A DNA stretch of 38,491 nt from an uncultured Bacteroidales bacterium (lineage in GTDB: Bacteria; Bacteroidota; Bacteroidia; Bacteroidales; Muribaculaceae): assembly GCA_902776955.1 (NCBI GenBank), contig CACYSG010000023.1, positions 1 to 38,491 on the forward strand, given 5' to 3'. Position numbers and translations under genes: made by a program. The notes under the pieces are model-generated. The model searched no databases and was not told where the DNA came from. It saw only the letters and a list, made by a program, of their open reading frames with translations. Positions 1 through 8,584 of the stretch are shown here, one piece after another; the first letter of the stretch is position 1, and each line of letters begins with the position of its first letter.

Positions 1-794
1 TAGACGTGGGTGGCGGGGCCGGTGAGATAGACGTGGTTGTCGCTCTCGCGCCAGTCGATGTCGAGGGTGCCGCCGTCCATGATGACGTGGACACGACGCG
101 GCGTGCGGCCGGTGAAGGCTGCCGCTACCGCTGTGGCACAGGCGCCTGTGCCGCAGGCCATCGTGATGCCGCTGCCGCGTTCCCACACACGCATGCGTAT
201 GCCGTCGGGGCGCACCTGTGCAAACTCGATGTTACAACGCTCGGGGAAGCGGGGATGGAACTCCAGCATGGCACCGCGGGTGGCAACATCGACGGCATCA
301 ATGTCATCGACAAAGATGACATAGTGGGGATTGCCCATCGAGACGAACACACCCTCGGGCAAAGGCTCACCCTCAGGGAGATAGAGCGACCTGTCGTCAA
401 ACACGGGGGCGAGCATATCGACCGTGACGGCCTCGACCTGCCCATCGGCCGTGACGGCCAGCTGCAGTGTCTTGATGCCCGATGCCGTCAGCAGGCGCAC
501 GGTGGTCTTGTCGGTCAACCCTTGCTCATAGACATACTTGCCGATGCAACGGCTGGCATTACCGCACATGAGCCCCTCGGAGCCGTCGGCGTTGAAGATG
601 CGCATCGTGAAGTCGGCATCAGGCGTCTCGGGACGTCCAATCAGCACCAGGCCGTCGCTGCCGATGCCCATGTGAGGGCGGCTCCAGGCGATGGCTGCCG
701 CCTGGGGATCGGGGACAGGATAGAGGGCGGTGTCCACAAAGATGTAGTCATTCCCCACCCCGTGCATTTTCATGAAATGGATTTTACGGTTCAT
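1..794 (-). CDS. dapF: Diaminopimelate epimerase (3' end cut by window edge)
   Basis: DapF interconverts LL- and meso-diaminopimelate in the cytoplasm, supplying meso-DAP for peptidoglycan (MurE) and for lysine (LysA). Translating the minus strand from the ATG at 794 gives 264 codons that run off the window. The last visible residues, LTGPATHV, match the family C-terminus, so only a few codons are missing. Both active-site cysteines are present: Cys77 in MCGNASRC and Cys214 in ACGTGACA. The N-terminal MHGVGNDY and the NADGSE motif are also typical. A second ATG lies at residue 8 (MKMHG); the upstream one is chosen because it is closest to the promoter at 824-855. The gene is divergent from the aminotransferase at 1041. 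The identification is firm; only the end is unseen. Confidence 0.95.
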   Translation of the reverse strand, partial: MNRKIHFMKMHGVGNDYIFVDTALYPVPDPQAAAIAWSRPHMGIGSDGLVLIGRPETPDADFTMRIFNADGSEGLMCGNASRCIGKYVYEQGLTDKTTVRLLTASGIKTLQLAVTADGQVEAVTVDMLAPVFDDRSLYLPEGEPLPEGVFVSMGNPHYVIFVDDIDAVDVATRGAMLEFHPRFPERCNIEFAQVRPDGIRMRVWERGSGITMACGTGACATAVAAAFTGRTPRRVHVIMDGGTLDIDWRESDNHVYLTGPATHV

Positions 795-823
795 CTCTAT
801 AAAATGTATTGGTGATTAACTGT

Positions 824-855
824 GCAAAGATAGCCAATCTATCCGACTCCTGCAA
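824..855 (-). promoter_or_regulatory. Bacteroidetes-type promoter of dapF
   Basis: On the minus strand TATCTTTGC (832-824) matches the Bacteroidetes -7 consensus TAnnTTTGC. A TTG (855-853) lies 20 bases upstream, the expected -33 spacing. The dapF start is about 30 bases downstream. Confidence 0.7.
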
Positions 856-958
856 CATTGCCGGGTCATAGGTAAATCAAAAAACGCAACGATGTCGCTA
901 AAACCCAGTAAGAGGAACCCATACACATGACATTGGAAACATTTCAACAATAATTAAC

Positions 959-990
959 TTGCATGTGTTTCCAACTTACATTAATTTTGC
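959..990 (+). promoter_or_regulatory. Bacteroidetes-type promoter of the PatB-like gene
   Basis: TTG at 959-961, a 20-base spacer, then TAATTTTGC at 982-990, an exact match to TAnnTTTGC. Transcription should start near 997, which excludes the longer reading-frame start at 963 and supports the ATG at 1041. Confidence 0.72.
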
Positions 991-1040
991 CCCCGCATTC
1001 AATTAACGTTTATTCATCTGCCTTAAATCGTAACTTGATA

Positions 1041-2228
1041 ATGGCAAAATACGACTTTGACCGCTGCATTGACCGCCATGGCACACAATGCAAGAAAATA
1101 GAAGTTCTTAAACAAGATTATAACCGCGACGACCTGCTGCCGTTGTGGATTGCCGATATGGATTTCGCTGTGTGCCCCGAGATTACCGAGGCGCTGGTGC
1201 ACCGCTTTGCCGACCACCCCATCTACGGCTACACCTGCCTGTATGACGACTACTGGCAGTCGATCATCGACTGGCAGCGCGAGCGCAACGGCTTTGAGTT
1301 CACCCGCGAGGAGGTGACCTTTGTCGCAGGCATCGTGACGGGCTTCGGCCTGGCGGTGAACTTCTTCACCCAACCGGGTGACAAGATCGTCATCCAGCAA
1401 CCCGTATATTACCCCTTCAAGGACGTCATCGAGGGCAACGGCCGCGTGTGCATCAACAACGAGTTGATTCCCACCGAGGACAATTATGCCCGGATGAACT
1501 TCGAGGAACTGGAGCGCATCTTTGAGCAGGAAAAGCCGCGCATGATGGTCGTGTGCAACCCCCACAACCCCATCGGCATCGCTTGGGAACCCGAGGTGCT
1601 GCGCAAGGTGGCCCACATGGCCTACAAGCACAACGTGATCATCTTCTCGGACGAGATTTTCGGCGACCTGATGCTCTACGGCCACAAGCACACCCCGATG
1701 GCCACCGTCAGCGACGAGGCTGCGGCCATGACCGTGACCTGCGGCGCTCCCAGCAAGACTTTCAACATCGCGGGACTGAAGAGCTCATGGTGCGTCGTTA
1801 AGAATCCTGCCCTGCGTGAGCCATTCTTCAAGTGGATTGAGCTGAACGAACTGTGTAACGCCAACTTCACGTCGATTATCGCTGCCGAAGCCGCCTACCG
1901 CAACGGCAAGCAGTGGCTGGAGGAGTGCCTGCACTACATCGAGGGCAACACCGACTATGTGGAGCAATACTGCCGCGAACACATCACCGGCATCGTGGCC
2001 ATTAAGCCGCAAGCCGGATTCCTGGTGTGGCTCGACTGCCGCGGCCTGGGAATCTCCCACGAGGAGGTGGTGGACCTGTTCCGCAACAAGGCTGGCCTGG
2101 CAATGAACGAGGGCACGATGTTCGGTGCCGCCGGCGACTGCCACATGCGCTTCAACATGGGCAGCCCCCGCAGCGTCATCGAGCAGGCAATGCACCAGCT
2201 TGAAGCCGCCGTGAAGTCGCTTCATTGA
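1041..2228 (+). CDS. PLP-dependent aminotransferase, PatB/MalY family (probable C-S lyase)
   Basis: A 395-residue fold-type I PLP enzyme of the MalY/PatB group, whose studied members cleave cystathionine or other cysteine S-conjugates to ammonia, pyruvate and a thiol. The N-terminus has the family pattern around LPLWIADMDF. CNPHNPIG is the usual substrate/PLP loop, SDEIFGDL contains the PLP-ring aspartate, and Lys239 in SKTFN is the expected Schiff-base lysine. The ATG at 1041 is preferred over an in-frame start at 963, which lies upstream of the promoter. The gene stands alone and is divergent from dapF. It is not DapL, the aminotransferase often found beside dapF in this phylum: the N-terminus and motifs differ. 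The substrate is not readable from sequence. Confidence 0.88.
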   Translation: MAKYDFDRCIDRHGTQCKKIEVLKQDYNRDDLLPLWIADMDFAVCPEITEALVHRFADHPIYGYTCLYDDYWQSIIDWQRERNGFEFTREEVTFVAGIVTGFGLAVNFFTQPGDKIVIQQPVYYPFKDVIEGNGRVCINNELIPTEDNYARMNFEELERIFEQEKPRMMVVCNPHNPIGIAWEPEVLRKVAHMAYKHNVIIFSDEIFGDLMLYGHKHTPMATVSDEAAAMTVTCGAPSKTFNIAGLKSSWCVVKNPALREPFFKWIELNELCNANFTSIIAAEAAYRNGKQWLEECLHYIEGNTDYVEQYCREHITGIVAIKPQAGFLVWLDCRGLGISHEEVVDLFRNKAGLAMNEGTMFGAAGDCHMRFNMGSPRSVIEQAMHQLEAAVKSLH

Positions 2229-2281
2229 TTCACCGATTAAAGTTTAAACGACCCTTTCCTGTCATAAGGAATTGACGAACG

Positions 2282-2315
2282 GAGACGCAAGATTTTGCGT
2301 CTCTACGTGTTTTTT
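2282..2315. terminator. Hairpin with T-run between convergent genes
   Basis: GAGACGCAA (2282-2290) pairs perfectly with TTGCGTCTC (2295-2303) around a 4-base loop. A run of six T follows after a 6-base gap (2310-2315). It lies 53 bases past the aminotransferase stop and just beyond the stop of the convergent acyltransferase. It could terminate either gene. The stem sequence also resembles short dispersed repeats seen in other bacteria. Confidence 0.5.
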
Positions 2316-3324
2316 AGGTGGTTGATTTCTTGTAGGATTTTCCCAACAGGAAGGGGAAGTAACGCTCGATGAGCAGGGCCAGCGGATAGAGGGCGACCAT
2401 GACGACAAGGGCGATGATGACCTTGAGAAGGATGCTCTCATCCAGGATTTCGGGGCCCACCAGGCGAGCAGCCACAATCTTGATGATGCCGATGAGGTAA
2501 TTCTGCAGGGCAAGGTAGGTGATGCCGGTAATGGCGACGTTGCGGGCAACGCGGCTCTCGCCACATCTATCCTGCAACCACCTGCAGACCGCCGTGTAGA
2601 AAGGCAAGGCCGCAATGACGGCCTCGGGTGCGAGCACATAGGCCACGTCGCGGTTAATCGTTAGCGGAGCGATAATGAGAAAACCCAAGCCCACTACCGC
2701 GAGCGCTATCCACAATAATGACTTGGAAATCGAACCGAAATCAAAACGGTCGACAAGCGGGCGGCAGCAGTTGCCAAAGGCATAGATGGGCATGTACAGG
2801 AACGCCTTGTCCAAGTTCCAGCAACGAAACCATGGCACATCGGGCATGATGAGCAGCGAGAGGCTCAACAGCAGGGCCACGACAAGCGGCCAATAACCCG
2901 TGAGGCACTTCTTTATCGGGTAATAAAGGACCTGCATGGTGAACAGGGCCGCCAGGAACCAGAAGGGGCCCAGCACGACGTCGGGTGTGCCCTGGACGAA
3001 CTGCCACAGAGGGGTGAGGGTGTCGATGGCCTGTTCATCGGGGCCAGCCATGCGCCGCCCCACGACGAGCCACAGGGCATAGAATATAATAAAAAAGGTG
3101 GTGTAAGGCACCAGAATCTGCCGCGCACGGTGTTTCAAGAAGGCAAGGAAGCTATTTTGCTTGGCGATGTTGAACAGGTAGCCGGCGGCAAAGAAGAAGA
3201 CAGGCGCGCCCATGTTGAAAAGCGCCGCCTCATGAGCGTTGTCATAGCGCGGCGGGGTGTGATACACGACGACGAGCGTCATCGCGATGAGCTTGATGTA
3301 GTCGAGCCAGGCCTGTCGTTTCAT
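2314..3324 (-). CDS. Acyltransferase family 3 membrane protein
   Basis: An integral membrane protein of 336 residues resembling the acyltransferase-3 (OafA/WcfF-like) family, which moves acetyl or other acyl groups onto sugars of surface polysaccharides or other extracytoplasmic acceptors. The opening RQAWLDYIKLIAMTLVVVYH has the family Asp in the first membrane segment and the candidate catalytic His at its end. About ten hydrophobic segments follow, including one after MGAPVFFFAAGYL. A GTG six bases upstream (3330) would add two residues; the ATG at 3324 is preferred. It sits alone between serS and the convergent aminotransferase, so context does not reveal the acceptor. Confidence 0.82.
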   Translation of the reverse strand: MKRQAWLDYIKLIAMTLVVVYHTPPRYDNAHEAALFNMGAPVFFFAAGYLFNIAKQNSFLAFLKHRARQILVPYTTFFIIFYALWLVVGRRMAGPDEQAIDTLTPLWQFVQGTPDVVLGPFWFLAALFTMQVLYYPIKKCLTGYWPLVVALLLSLSLLIMPDVPWFRCWNLDKAFLYMPIYAFGNCCRPLVDRFDFGSISKSLLWIALAVVGLGFLIIAPLTINRDVAYVLAPEAVIAALPFYTAVCRWLQDRCGESRVARNVAITGITYLALQNYLIGIIKIVAARLVGPEILDESILLKVIIALVVMVALYPLALLIERYFPFLLGKSYKKSTT

Positions 3325-3348
3325 TCTCACTTTATTTATATAATAACC

Positions 3349-3413
3349 ACGAATTACGCGAATTATTCCAATTTCATCATGAGAGGAGAATCAGTCTAAT
3401 TCGCGTAATCCGT
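3349..3413. repeat. 17-base inverted repeat upstream of the acyltransferase
   Basis: ACGAATTACGCGAATTA (3349-3365) and TAATTCGCGTAATCCGT (3397-3413) are inverted copies with one mismatch and a 31-base loop. The repeat fills most of the 102-base gap between serS and the acyltransferase. It could act as an RNA hairpin in the acyltransferase leader or as a remnant of a dispersed palindromic element. No T-run follows on either strand, so a simple terminator is unlikely. Confidence 0.55.
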
Positions 3414-3426
3414 AGTTAACAGTCGA

Positions 3427-4698
3427 TCAATCGATGATGTCGAAGCCCGTGTAACGCTGCAGGGCGGCAGGTATGCGGATGCCCTCGGGCGTCTGGTTGT
3501 TCTCGAGCAGGGCAGCGACGATGCGCGGCAACGCGAGTGCCGAGCCGTTGAGGGTGTGGCACAGGTGGGTCTTCTTGTCATCGCCACGGTAGCGGCACTT
3601 CAGGCGGTTGGCCTGATAGGTCTCGAAGTTGGAGACGCTGCTCACCTCGAGCCAGCGCTGCTGGGCTCCCGACCATACCTCGAAGTCAAAGGTGATGGCA
3701 CTGGTGAAACTCATGTCACCACCGCACAGCCTCAGGATGTGCCAGGGCAACTCCAGCTCGTCGAGCAGGTGCTGAACGTGGTCCTTCATCTCCTCGAGGG
3801 CGGCATAGGAGTTCTCGGGTTTCTCGATGCGTACAATCTCGACCTTGTCAAACTGGTGCAGGCGGTTGAGGCCACGCACGTCCTTGCCGTAGGAGCCTGC
3901 CTCGCGGCGGAAGCATGCCGAGTAGGCACAGTTCTTCTTGGGAAGCTCCTCCTGGGGGATGATGACGTCACGGTACAAGTTGGTGACGGGCACCTCGGCC
4001 GTGGGAATGAGGTAGAAGTTGTCCACCTGGCAGTGATACATCTGTCCCTCCTTGTCGGGCAGCTGGCCCGTTCCCAGTCCCGACGCCTCGTTGACCACGA
4101 GGGGCGGCTCAATCTCGAGATAGCCAGCCTTGCCGGCCTCGTCGAGGAAGAACTGGATCAATGCCCGCTGCAGGCGTGCGCCCTTGCCGACATACACGGG
4201 AAAACCTGCGCCGGTGATTTTCACGCCCAGGTCAAAGTCGATCAGGTTATATTTCTTGGCCAGATCCCAATGGGGCAGAGCATCCTCTCCCAGTTCGGGC
4301 ATCTTGCCACCGGTCTTCTCGACGACATTGTCCTCGGCGGTCTTGCCCTCGGGCACGCCGCTGTAGGGGACGTTAGGCACACTGAGCAGGATGTCGGTAA
4401 TCTCGTCCTGGGCAGCGGTGAGGTTGTCGTCAATCTCCTTGTTGGTGGTCTTGAGTGCGGCCACTTGAGACTTGACGTTTTCGGCCTCTTCACGGTTACC
4501 CTGCTTCATGAGGGCGCCGATTTGAGCGGCCATCTTATTGAGAGCTGCGGCGTTGTCGTCGCGTTGTTTTTGCAGCGCACGGCGCTGCTTGTCCAGTTCC
4601 ACGATGCGCATGATGGGCTCGCGTCCGTCGAACTGCTTGACGGCGAGGCGGCGAATCACATCCTCGGGGTCCTGGTTGATGAGTTGTAATGTAAGCAT
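3427..4698 (-). CDS. serS: Seryl-tRNA synthetase
   Basis: A class II aminoacyl-tRNA synthetase of 423 residues that charges tRNA-Ser with serine in the cytoplasm. The first roughly 110 residues form the charged, coiled-coil tRNA-binding arm. The catalytic domain shows motif 2 around CFRREAGSYGKDVRGLNRLHQF and motif 3 around GSALALPRIVAALLE. Length and motifs are typical. The ATG at 4698 gives MLTLQLI, a normal SerRS start. It follows ftsZ on the same strand after 105 bases, a gap that holds an inverted repeat. It may be read through from the dcw cluster or have its own weak promoter; no clear TAnnTTTGC was found. Confidence 0.97.
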   Translation of the reverse strand: MLTLQLINQDPEDVIRRLAVKQFDGREPIMRIVELDKQRRALQKQRDDNAAALNKMAAQIGALMKQGNREEAENVKSQVAALKTTNKEIDDNLTAAQDEITDILLSVPNVPYSGVPEGKTAEDNVVEKTGGKMPELGEDALPHWDLAKKYNLIDFDLGVKITGAGFPVYVGKGARLQRALIQFFLDEAGKAGYLEIEPPLVVNEASGLGTGQLPDKEGQMYHCQVDNFYLIPTAEVPVTNLYRDVIIPQEELPKKNCAYSACFRREAGSYGKDVRGLNRLHQFDKVEIVRIEKPENSYAALEEMKDHVQHLLDELELPWHILRLCGGDMSFTSAITFDFEVWSGAQQRWLEVSSVSNFETYQANRLKCRYRGDDKKTHLCHTLNGSALALPRIVAALLENNQTPEGIRIPAALQRYTGFDIID

Positions 4699-4727
4699 TA
4701 TCGGTTTAATCCATTATTACTTGAGAG

Positions 4728-4783
4728 GGTGTGTCATCACTCCAAGGCTGGTGCTATAACCATGCTGCAATGATGACACAACC
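4728..4783 (-). promoter_or_regulatory. Inverted repeat in the ftsZ-serS gap
   Basis: On the plus strand GGTGTGTCATCA (4728-4739) pairs with TGATGACACAACC (4771-4783), leaving a 31-base loop. On the minus strand this gives a 12-base stem between the ftsZ stop and the serS start. There is no T-run after either arm, so it may be a leader structure, an RNA-processing site or a protein-binding site rather than a standard terminator. The function is not known. Confidence 0.45.
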
Positions 4784-4803
4784 TCATGTCGGGAATGAGC
4801 AAA

Positions 4804-6222
4804 TTAATTCTCTCCGAAGCCTTCACCGAAGTCGATCGTCGGTGAGTCACCGCCGTTGGAACGCTTGGTCGAAGACCTAGGCACCTCGACAGGACGATCA
4901 GGGTTAACGGCATGCTGACGCTCCTTCATCTGGTTGCGGAAGTCGGGTTTGCGCTTATGGGTCGGCGTCTTCTCCATCATGTCGATGATTTCGTCATCGT
5001 CCATCTCCTCGGGAGTGAGCACGAGGTAACGCGAGCTGAGCTGTTTCTTCTTGAGGTCATCGATGGCCTTGCCGCCATAGGTTGTCTTGAGGATCTCGTC
5101 ATCGGACATCGCCGGTGAAGTGACAACAGCCTCGGGTTCACGCCTGCTGATCGATACCGAAGCCACGGGAGCCTCCTTGTCGAGCGACACATTGAAGCCT
5201 GCGGCGAGAACCGTCACCTTGATCTGGTCTTCCAGCGTGGTGTCATAGGCGGTACCCCAGATCACGTCGATATCGGGGTCAACAAAGTTGGCCATGAAAT
5301 CAGAGATCTCGTTCATCTCCTCCATGATGAGGGGAGCATCACTGTTGGGGTTGAAGTAGAAGTTCATCAGAATCTTCTTAGCGCCATAGACGTCGCGGTT
5401 CTTGAGCAGCGGCGACTCGAGGGCGTCCTCGATAGCGCTTGCCACGCGGCGCTCGCCTGTGCCGTAGCCCGAGCTGATGATTGCTGCACCACCATTGCGC
5501 AGGGTGGTATTCACATCGTTGAAGTCGAGGTTGATCACACCCTTGACGGTAATCAGGTCACTGATGCTGCGAGCCGCGATGGTGAGCGTGTCATCAGCCT
5601 TGCCGAATGCGTTGGTGAAGTCCAAGTCAGGATAAATCTCGGTAAGGCTCTGGTTGTTGATGATGAGCAGGGCATCCACATACTTGCCCATCTCATTGGC
5701 ACCGGCGATAGCCTTAAGAATCTTCTTGGAACCCTCAAACAGGAAGGGAATCGTCACGATGCCGATGGTGAGCACGCCCTTCTCATGGGCGATGCGTGCC
5801 ACGACAGGCGCAGCGCCGGTACCGGTGCCACCGCCCATACCAGCGGTGATGAACACCATCTTGGTGTCGTCGTCAAAGAGGGCTGCAATCTCGGCCTCGC
5901 TCTCCTCGGCGGCGCGACGCGCGGTCTCGGGGATGTTGCCCGCACCCAAGCCGTGGGTGGTGTTCGGGCCCAGGAGCACGCGGTTGGGCACCGGCGACTC
6001 ATTGAGCTGCTGCTTGTCGGTATTGAGCACGACAAACGAGACGCCCTCGATGTTCTGCATATACATGTGGTTGATGGCGTTATTGCCACCACCGCCAACG
6101 CCCATCACCTTGATGATGGTGCGGGCCTGTTCTTTATCTTGGAAACCGGAGTTCTTGTCCAGTGTTGACATGATGTCCTGATTAGCTGAACCTCTGCCAA
6201 ATTCGATTCTATCCTCGTCCAT
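4804..6222 (-). CDS. ftsZ: Cell division protein FtsZ
   Basis: The bacterial tubulin homologue that polymerises with GTP into the Z-ring. The protein is 472 residues. After an N-terminal extension of about 35 residues come GVGGGGNNAI and the tubulin signature GGGTGTG (130-136). The GTPase and C-terminal domains run to about residue 350, followed by a charged linker. The C-terminal end is acidic and Gly-rich (TIDFGEGFGEN); the proteobacterial DIPxFLR-type tip is not evident. It is the last gene of the dcw series, 51 bases after ftsA. A start at residue 19 (MSTLDK) is possible but the first ATG is kept. Confidence 0.97.
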   Translation of the reverse strand: MDEDRIEFGRGSANQDIMSTLDKNSGFQDKEQARTIIKVMGVGGGGNNAINHMYMQNIEGVSFVVLNTDKQQLNESPVPNRVLLGPNTTHGLGAGNIPETARRAAEESEAEIAALFDDDTKMVFITAGMGGGTGTGAAPVVARIAHEKGVLTIGIVTIPFLFEGSKKILKAIAGANEMGKYVDALLIINNQSLTEIYPDLDFTNAFGKADDTLTIAARSISDLITVKGVINLDFNDVNTTLRNGGAAIISSGYGTGERRVASAIEDALESPLLKNRDVYGAKKILMNFYFNPNSDAPLIMEEMNEISDFMANFVDPDIDVIWGTAYDTTLEDQIKVTVLAAGFNVSLDKEAPVASVSISRREPEAVVTSPAMSDDEILKTTYGGKAIDDLKKKQLSSRYLVLTPEEMDDDEIIDMMEKTPTHKRKPDFRNQMKERQHAVNPDRPVEVPRSSTKRSNGGDSPTIDFGEGFGEN

Positions 6223-6273
6223 ATTGTTGTTTTATAATATTTTAGTTAGGGGAATTATTGTTCTTAACACACA

Positions 6274-7596
6274 TCACTGATCATCATCATTGGGTTCATC
6301 CTCAGACATCAGATCGTTGAGCTTCTTGGTCACGTTCTTGAACCATCCCGGTCTCTTCTTGGGCTTGGCCTGTTTAGCCGGGTTGGCGGGCTGTTCTACA
6401 GGACGGGTGGGTGCTGCAGGAGCGCCTTTCACCTCAAAGCTGGGATCCTCATACCTGTTGAGCTCGATGCAGGACTCGCCCTCGGGAATCATCTCAGATG
6501 CCTTGGCAAGGAGCGAGAACACCTCGATATACTCCATGCGGTTGATTTCGGGATTGAGGATGTTGAGCATTGAGGGATTCTGTCCCATGCGCACCTTGAC
6601 CTTGATGGTCTCGGCCAGCTTCTGCTGCAAGCCGCTCATGTGAGCGCAACCGCCAATGAGGACGATGCTCTGGATCTCCTCGGAGGAGACGTTGGCGTAA
6701 GCCAGCTGCTGGTTGATGTTGGCGATGATTTCGCCCATGCGTGCACTGATGTAGTTGGCAGCCTCGGGGGCAGGCACGCCCTCGATGACAACACTGCTCA
6801 CGTTGTTGGGGTCGAGCGGGTTGTTGATGTTCTTCTTGACGTTCTCGGCAGTCACCTCGCGCACGCCCATGCCGAGCATCACGTCACGGGTGAGGTTGCG
6901 GCCACCCAGGGGCAGGGTGTTCAGATAAATGAGGGCCTTGTCCTTGTAGATTGACACCGTGGTGGTCTCGGCACCCATGTCGACGAGCATGCATCCCAGC
7001 TCGCGGTCACTCTCGCTGAGGATCTGGTCGGCCACTGCCAGCGGCGTGACGATGTAGTCCTTGGCAGGTATGCCGAAGGTCATCAACCTGTTGAGGTTGA
7101 GCATGAGCGCCTGCTTAACAACAATGAGATTCACCTTGATTTTTATGGAAGATCCGAACTGTCCCACGGGGGTGGGGGTTTCCACCTTGTCCACATAGTA
7201 GGCACGCGGCACGATGTCCACCGTGTCGTAGTTGCGAATGGGGGTGCTGGTGGCATCCTGGATGATGCGGTCGACGAGTTCCTGGGTGATGGCCTCGGTG
7301 GAACCGACGCTACGGTTCACCTCGCTGACGATGCTGTGCAGCGAGCGGCCGCTAATGCCCAGATAAACCTGTTTGATGCGTCCGTCAATCATCCCCTCGA
7401 GGTTGTGGAGGATGCGGTTAATACTACTCTTGACGTTCTCGACATTTTTCACGCTACCATAGCGCACGCTGTCGAGGTGCTGCTCCTCCTGCAGGTGCCT
7501 CACGCTCAAGTATCCGGCCGAGGTTTTCTCGGCAATTGCTCCGACGATTTTAGAGCTTCCGATTTCAAGTGCTACAATATACTGGTTCTTTTCCAT
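6274..7596 (-). CDS. ftsA: Cell division protein FtsA
   Basis: An actin-like ATPase that tethers FtsZ to the inner membrane and recruits later division proteins. The true start is the ATG at 7596 (MEKNQYIVALEIGSSKIVGA), giving 440 residues. An open frame extends about 100 codons further upstream, but that part is the antisense-like shadow of the ftsQ tail. The phosphate-1 motif ALEIGSSKI, the phosphate-2 region MLVDMGAETTTVSIY and the adenosine motif SIVLIGGCAHM are all visible. The C-terminus ends in a basic amphipathic segment (GWFKNVTKKLNDLM), the expected membrane-targeting helix, after a Pro/Ala-rich linker. It lies 43 bases after ftsQ and 51 before ftsZ. Confidence 0.96.
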   Translation of the reverse strand: MEKNQYIVALEIGSSKIVGAIAEKTSAGYLSVRHLQEEQHLDSVRYGSVKNVENVKSSINRILHNLEGMIDGRIKQVYLGISGRSLHSIVSEVNRSVGSTEAITQELVDRIIQDATSTPIRNYDTVDIVPRAYYVDKVETPTPVGQFGSSIKIKVNLIVVKQALMLNLNRLMTFGIPAKDYIVTPLAVADQILSESDRELGCMLVDMGAETTTVSIYKDKALIYLNTLPLGGRNLTRDVMLGMGVREVTAENVKKNINNPLDPNNVSSVVIEGVPAPEAANYISARMGEIIANINQQLAYANVSSEEIQSIVLIGGCAHMSGLQQKLAETIKVKVRMGQNPSMLNILNPEINRMEYIEVFSLLAKASEMIPEGESCIELNRYEDPSFEVKGAPAAPTRPVEQPANPAKQAKPKKRPGWFKNVTKKLNDLMSEDEPNDDDQ

Positions 7597-7639
7597 AAAA
7601 ATGATAGGTATATATTTTTTTGGTTGTTTGTATATAACG

Positions 7640-8584
7640 TTAGTTTTTCTTCTTGTCCTTATCGGGAGTGTTCCCGTTCTTGTTCTTGTTCTTGTCCTTG
7701 TCCTTGTTGTCCTTGTTGTCCTTATCCTTCTGGTCCTTGTCGGCCGCCGGCTTGTCGGCATTGGCTTTGGGGTCAACGCCCAGGTCGGTGGTCTCCATGT
7801 CGGGAGGCAGCTCGTCGTCCTCATGCTCGATATCGATGGTCTGCACGATGGCCTTGACACGGCGTGTTGCCACGATCTGATGGTTCCACTTGACCGAGAT
7901 GGTGTCATAGGTGTTCCATCCCTTGACGGGCATCACCTCGCGATAGAACAGTTTGAGCTTGGCAAACTTGTTCTCGAAGCCGTCGGCGTTACCGATATTG
8001 ATGACATGTCCGCTGACCTCGGGGACAAGGATGATGTTATTGGTGTCGCGCACACAGTACATCGTCACCAGCGAACGCAGCAAGGAATCACTCTCCACAT
8101 AGTTGATGAGCGGCAACAGTCGCGTGGGCGGATACTCGCGGGTGAAGTGTCCCTGCACCACGGGCACATCGCTATGATAATAGATCGTAGCATTCATCCG
8201 CTTCCCGGACCGGTTGACGTAGTAGGAGCTGCCGCCGTCAAACACCCTGAGCACCGGCACGAGCTGACTCACGCGGATGAGCAGGCGCCCGCCCTGGCAC
8301 TTGACGATGTCGGCACTCTCAAGATAGGGTGACTGCTTGAGAGCCTCCTCCACATCCGAAGCGTCGATATCGGCCATCAGCTTCCCCTCGAGTTTAATAC
8401 CCTGGCTCTTGAGGTCGCTGAGGATGCCCTCGGGCGTGACAAAGGAAGTGCTGTCGCCATTGACGACTTCCACGTCCACCCGTGTGCACCGCTCACCCTG
8501 TGACTTACCGCGCGCCCAGAGGATTCCCACGGTGAGCGCGATAGCCAAAAGCAGCAGAATAATATTCTGTATCAGCCGTTTCAA
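7640..8584 (-). CDS. ftsQ: Cell division protein FtsQ
   Basis: A bitopic division protein that links early and late divisome components. It has 314 residues: one N-terminal membrane helix (about 4-23), a periplasmic POTRA-like region (about 40-110), then the FtsQ beta domain. It starts at a TTG overlapping the murC TGA stop (TTGA). An in-frame TAA four codons upstream leaves no other start, so translation is probably coupled to murC. The last 35 or so residues are a low-complexity Asp/Lys/Asn tail encoded by CTTGTC-like repeats near 7650-7745. This tail is not part of the conserved fold. Assignment rests on position between murC and ftsA together with topology. Confidence 0.9.
   Translation of the reverse strand: MKRLIQNIILLLLAIALTVGILWARGKSQGERCTRVDVEVVNGDSTSFVTPEGILSDLKSQGIKLEGKLMADIDASDVEEALKQSPYLESADIVKCQGGRLLIRVSQLVPVLRVFDGGSSYYVNRSGKRMNATIYYHSDVPVVQGHFTREYPPTRLLPLINYVESDSLLRSLVTMYCVRDTNNIILVPEVSGHVINIGNADGFENKFAKLKLFYREVMPVKGWNTYDTISVKWNHQIVATRRVKAIVQTIDIEHEDDELPPDMETTDLGVDPKANADKPAADKDQKDKDNKDNKDKDKNKNKNGNTPDKDKKKN

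Noticed and set aside
6-815. Plus-strand 269-codon frame at the left edge
   Set aside because: It is the antisense shadow of dapF; the minus strand encodes all DapF motifs.
963-1040. Upstream start of the PatB-like gene
   Set aside because: It lies upstream of the TTG-N20-TAATTTTGC promoter, and the added residues are not family-like.
1023-1691. 222-codon minus-strand frame opposite the PatB-like gene
   Set aside because: It is antisense to a complete PLP enzyme and has no domain of its own.
3556-4689. Long plus-strand frame opposite serS
   Set aside because: It is a codon-bias shadow of serS; no start context or homology.
7597-7908. N-terminal extension of ftsA
   Set aside because: It is an overlapping frame of the ftsQ tail; FtsA homology starts at MEKNQYIVALEIG.
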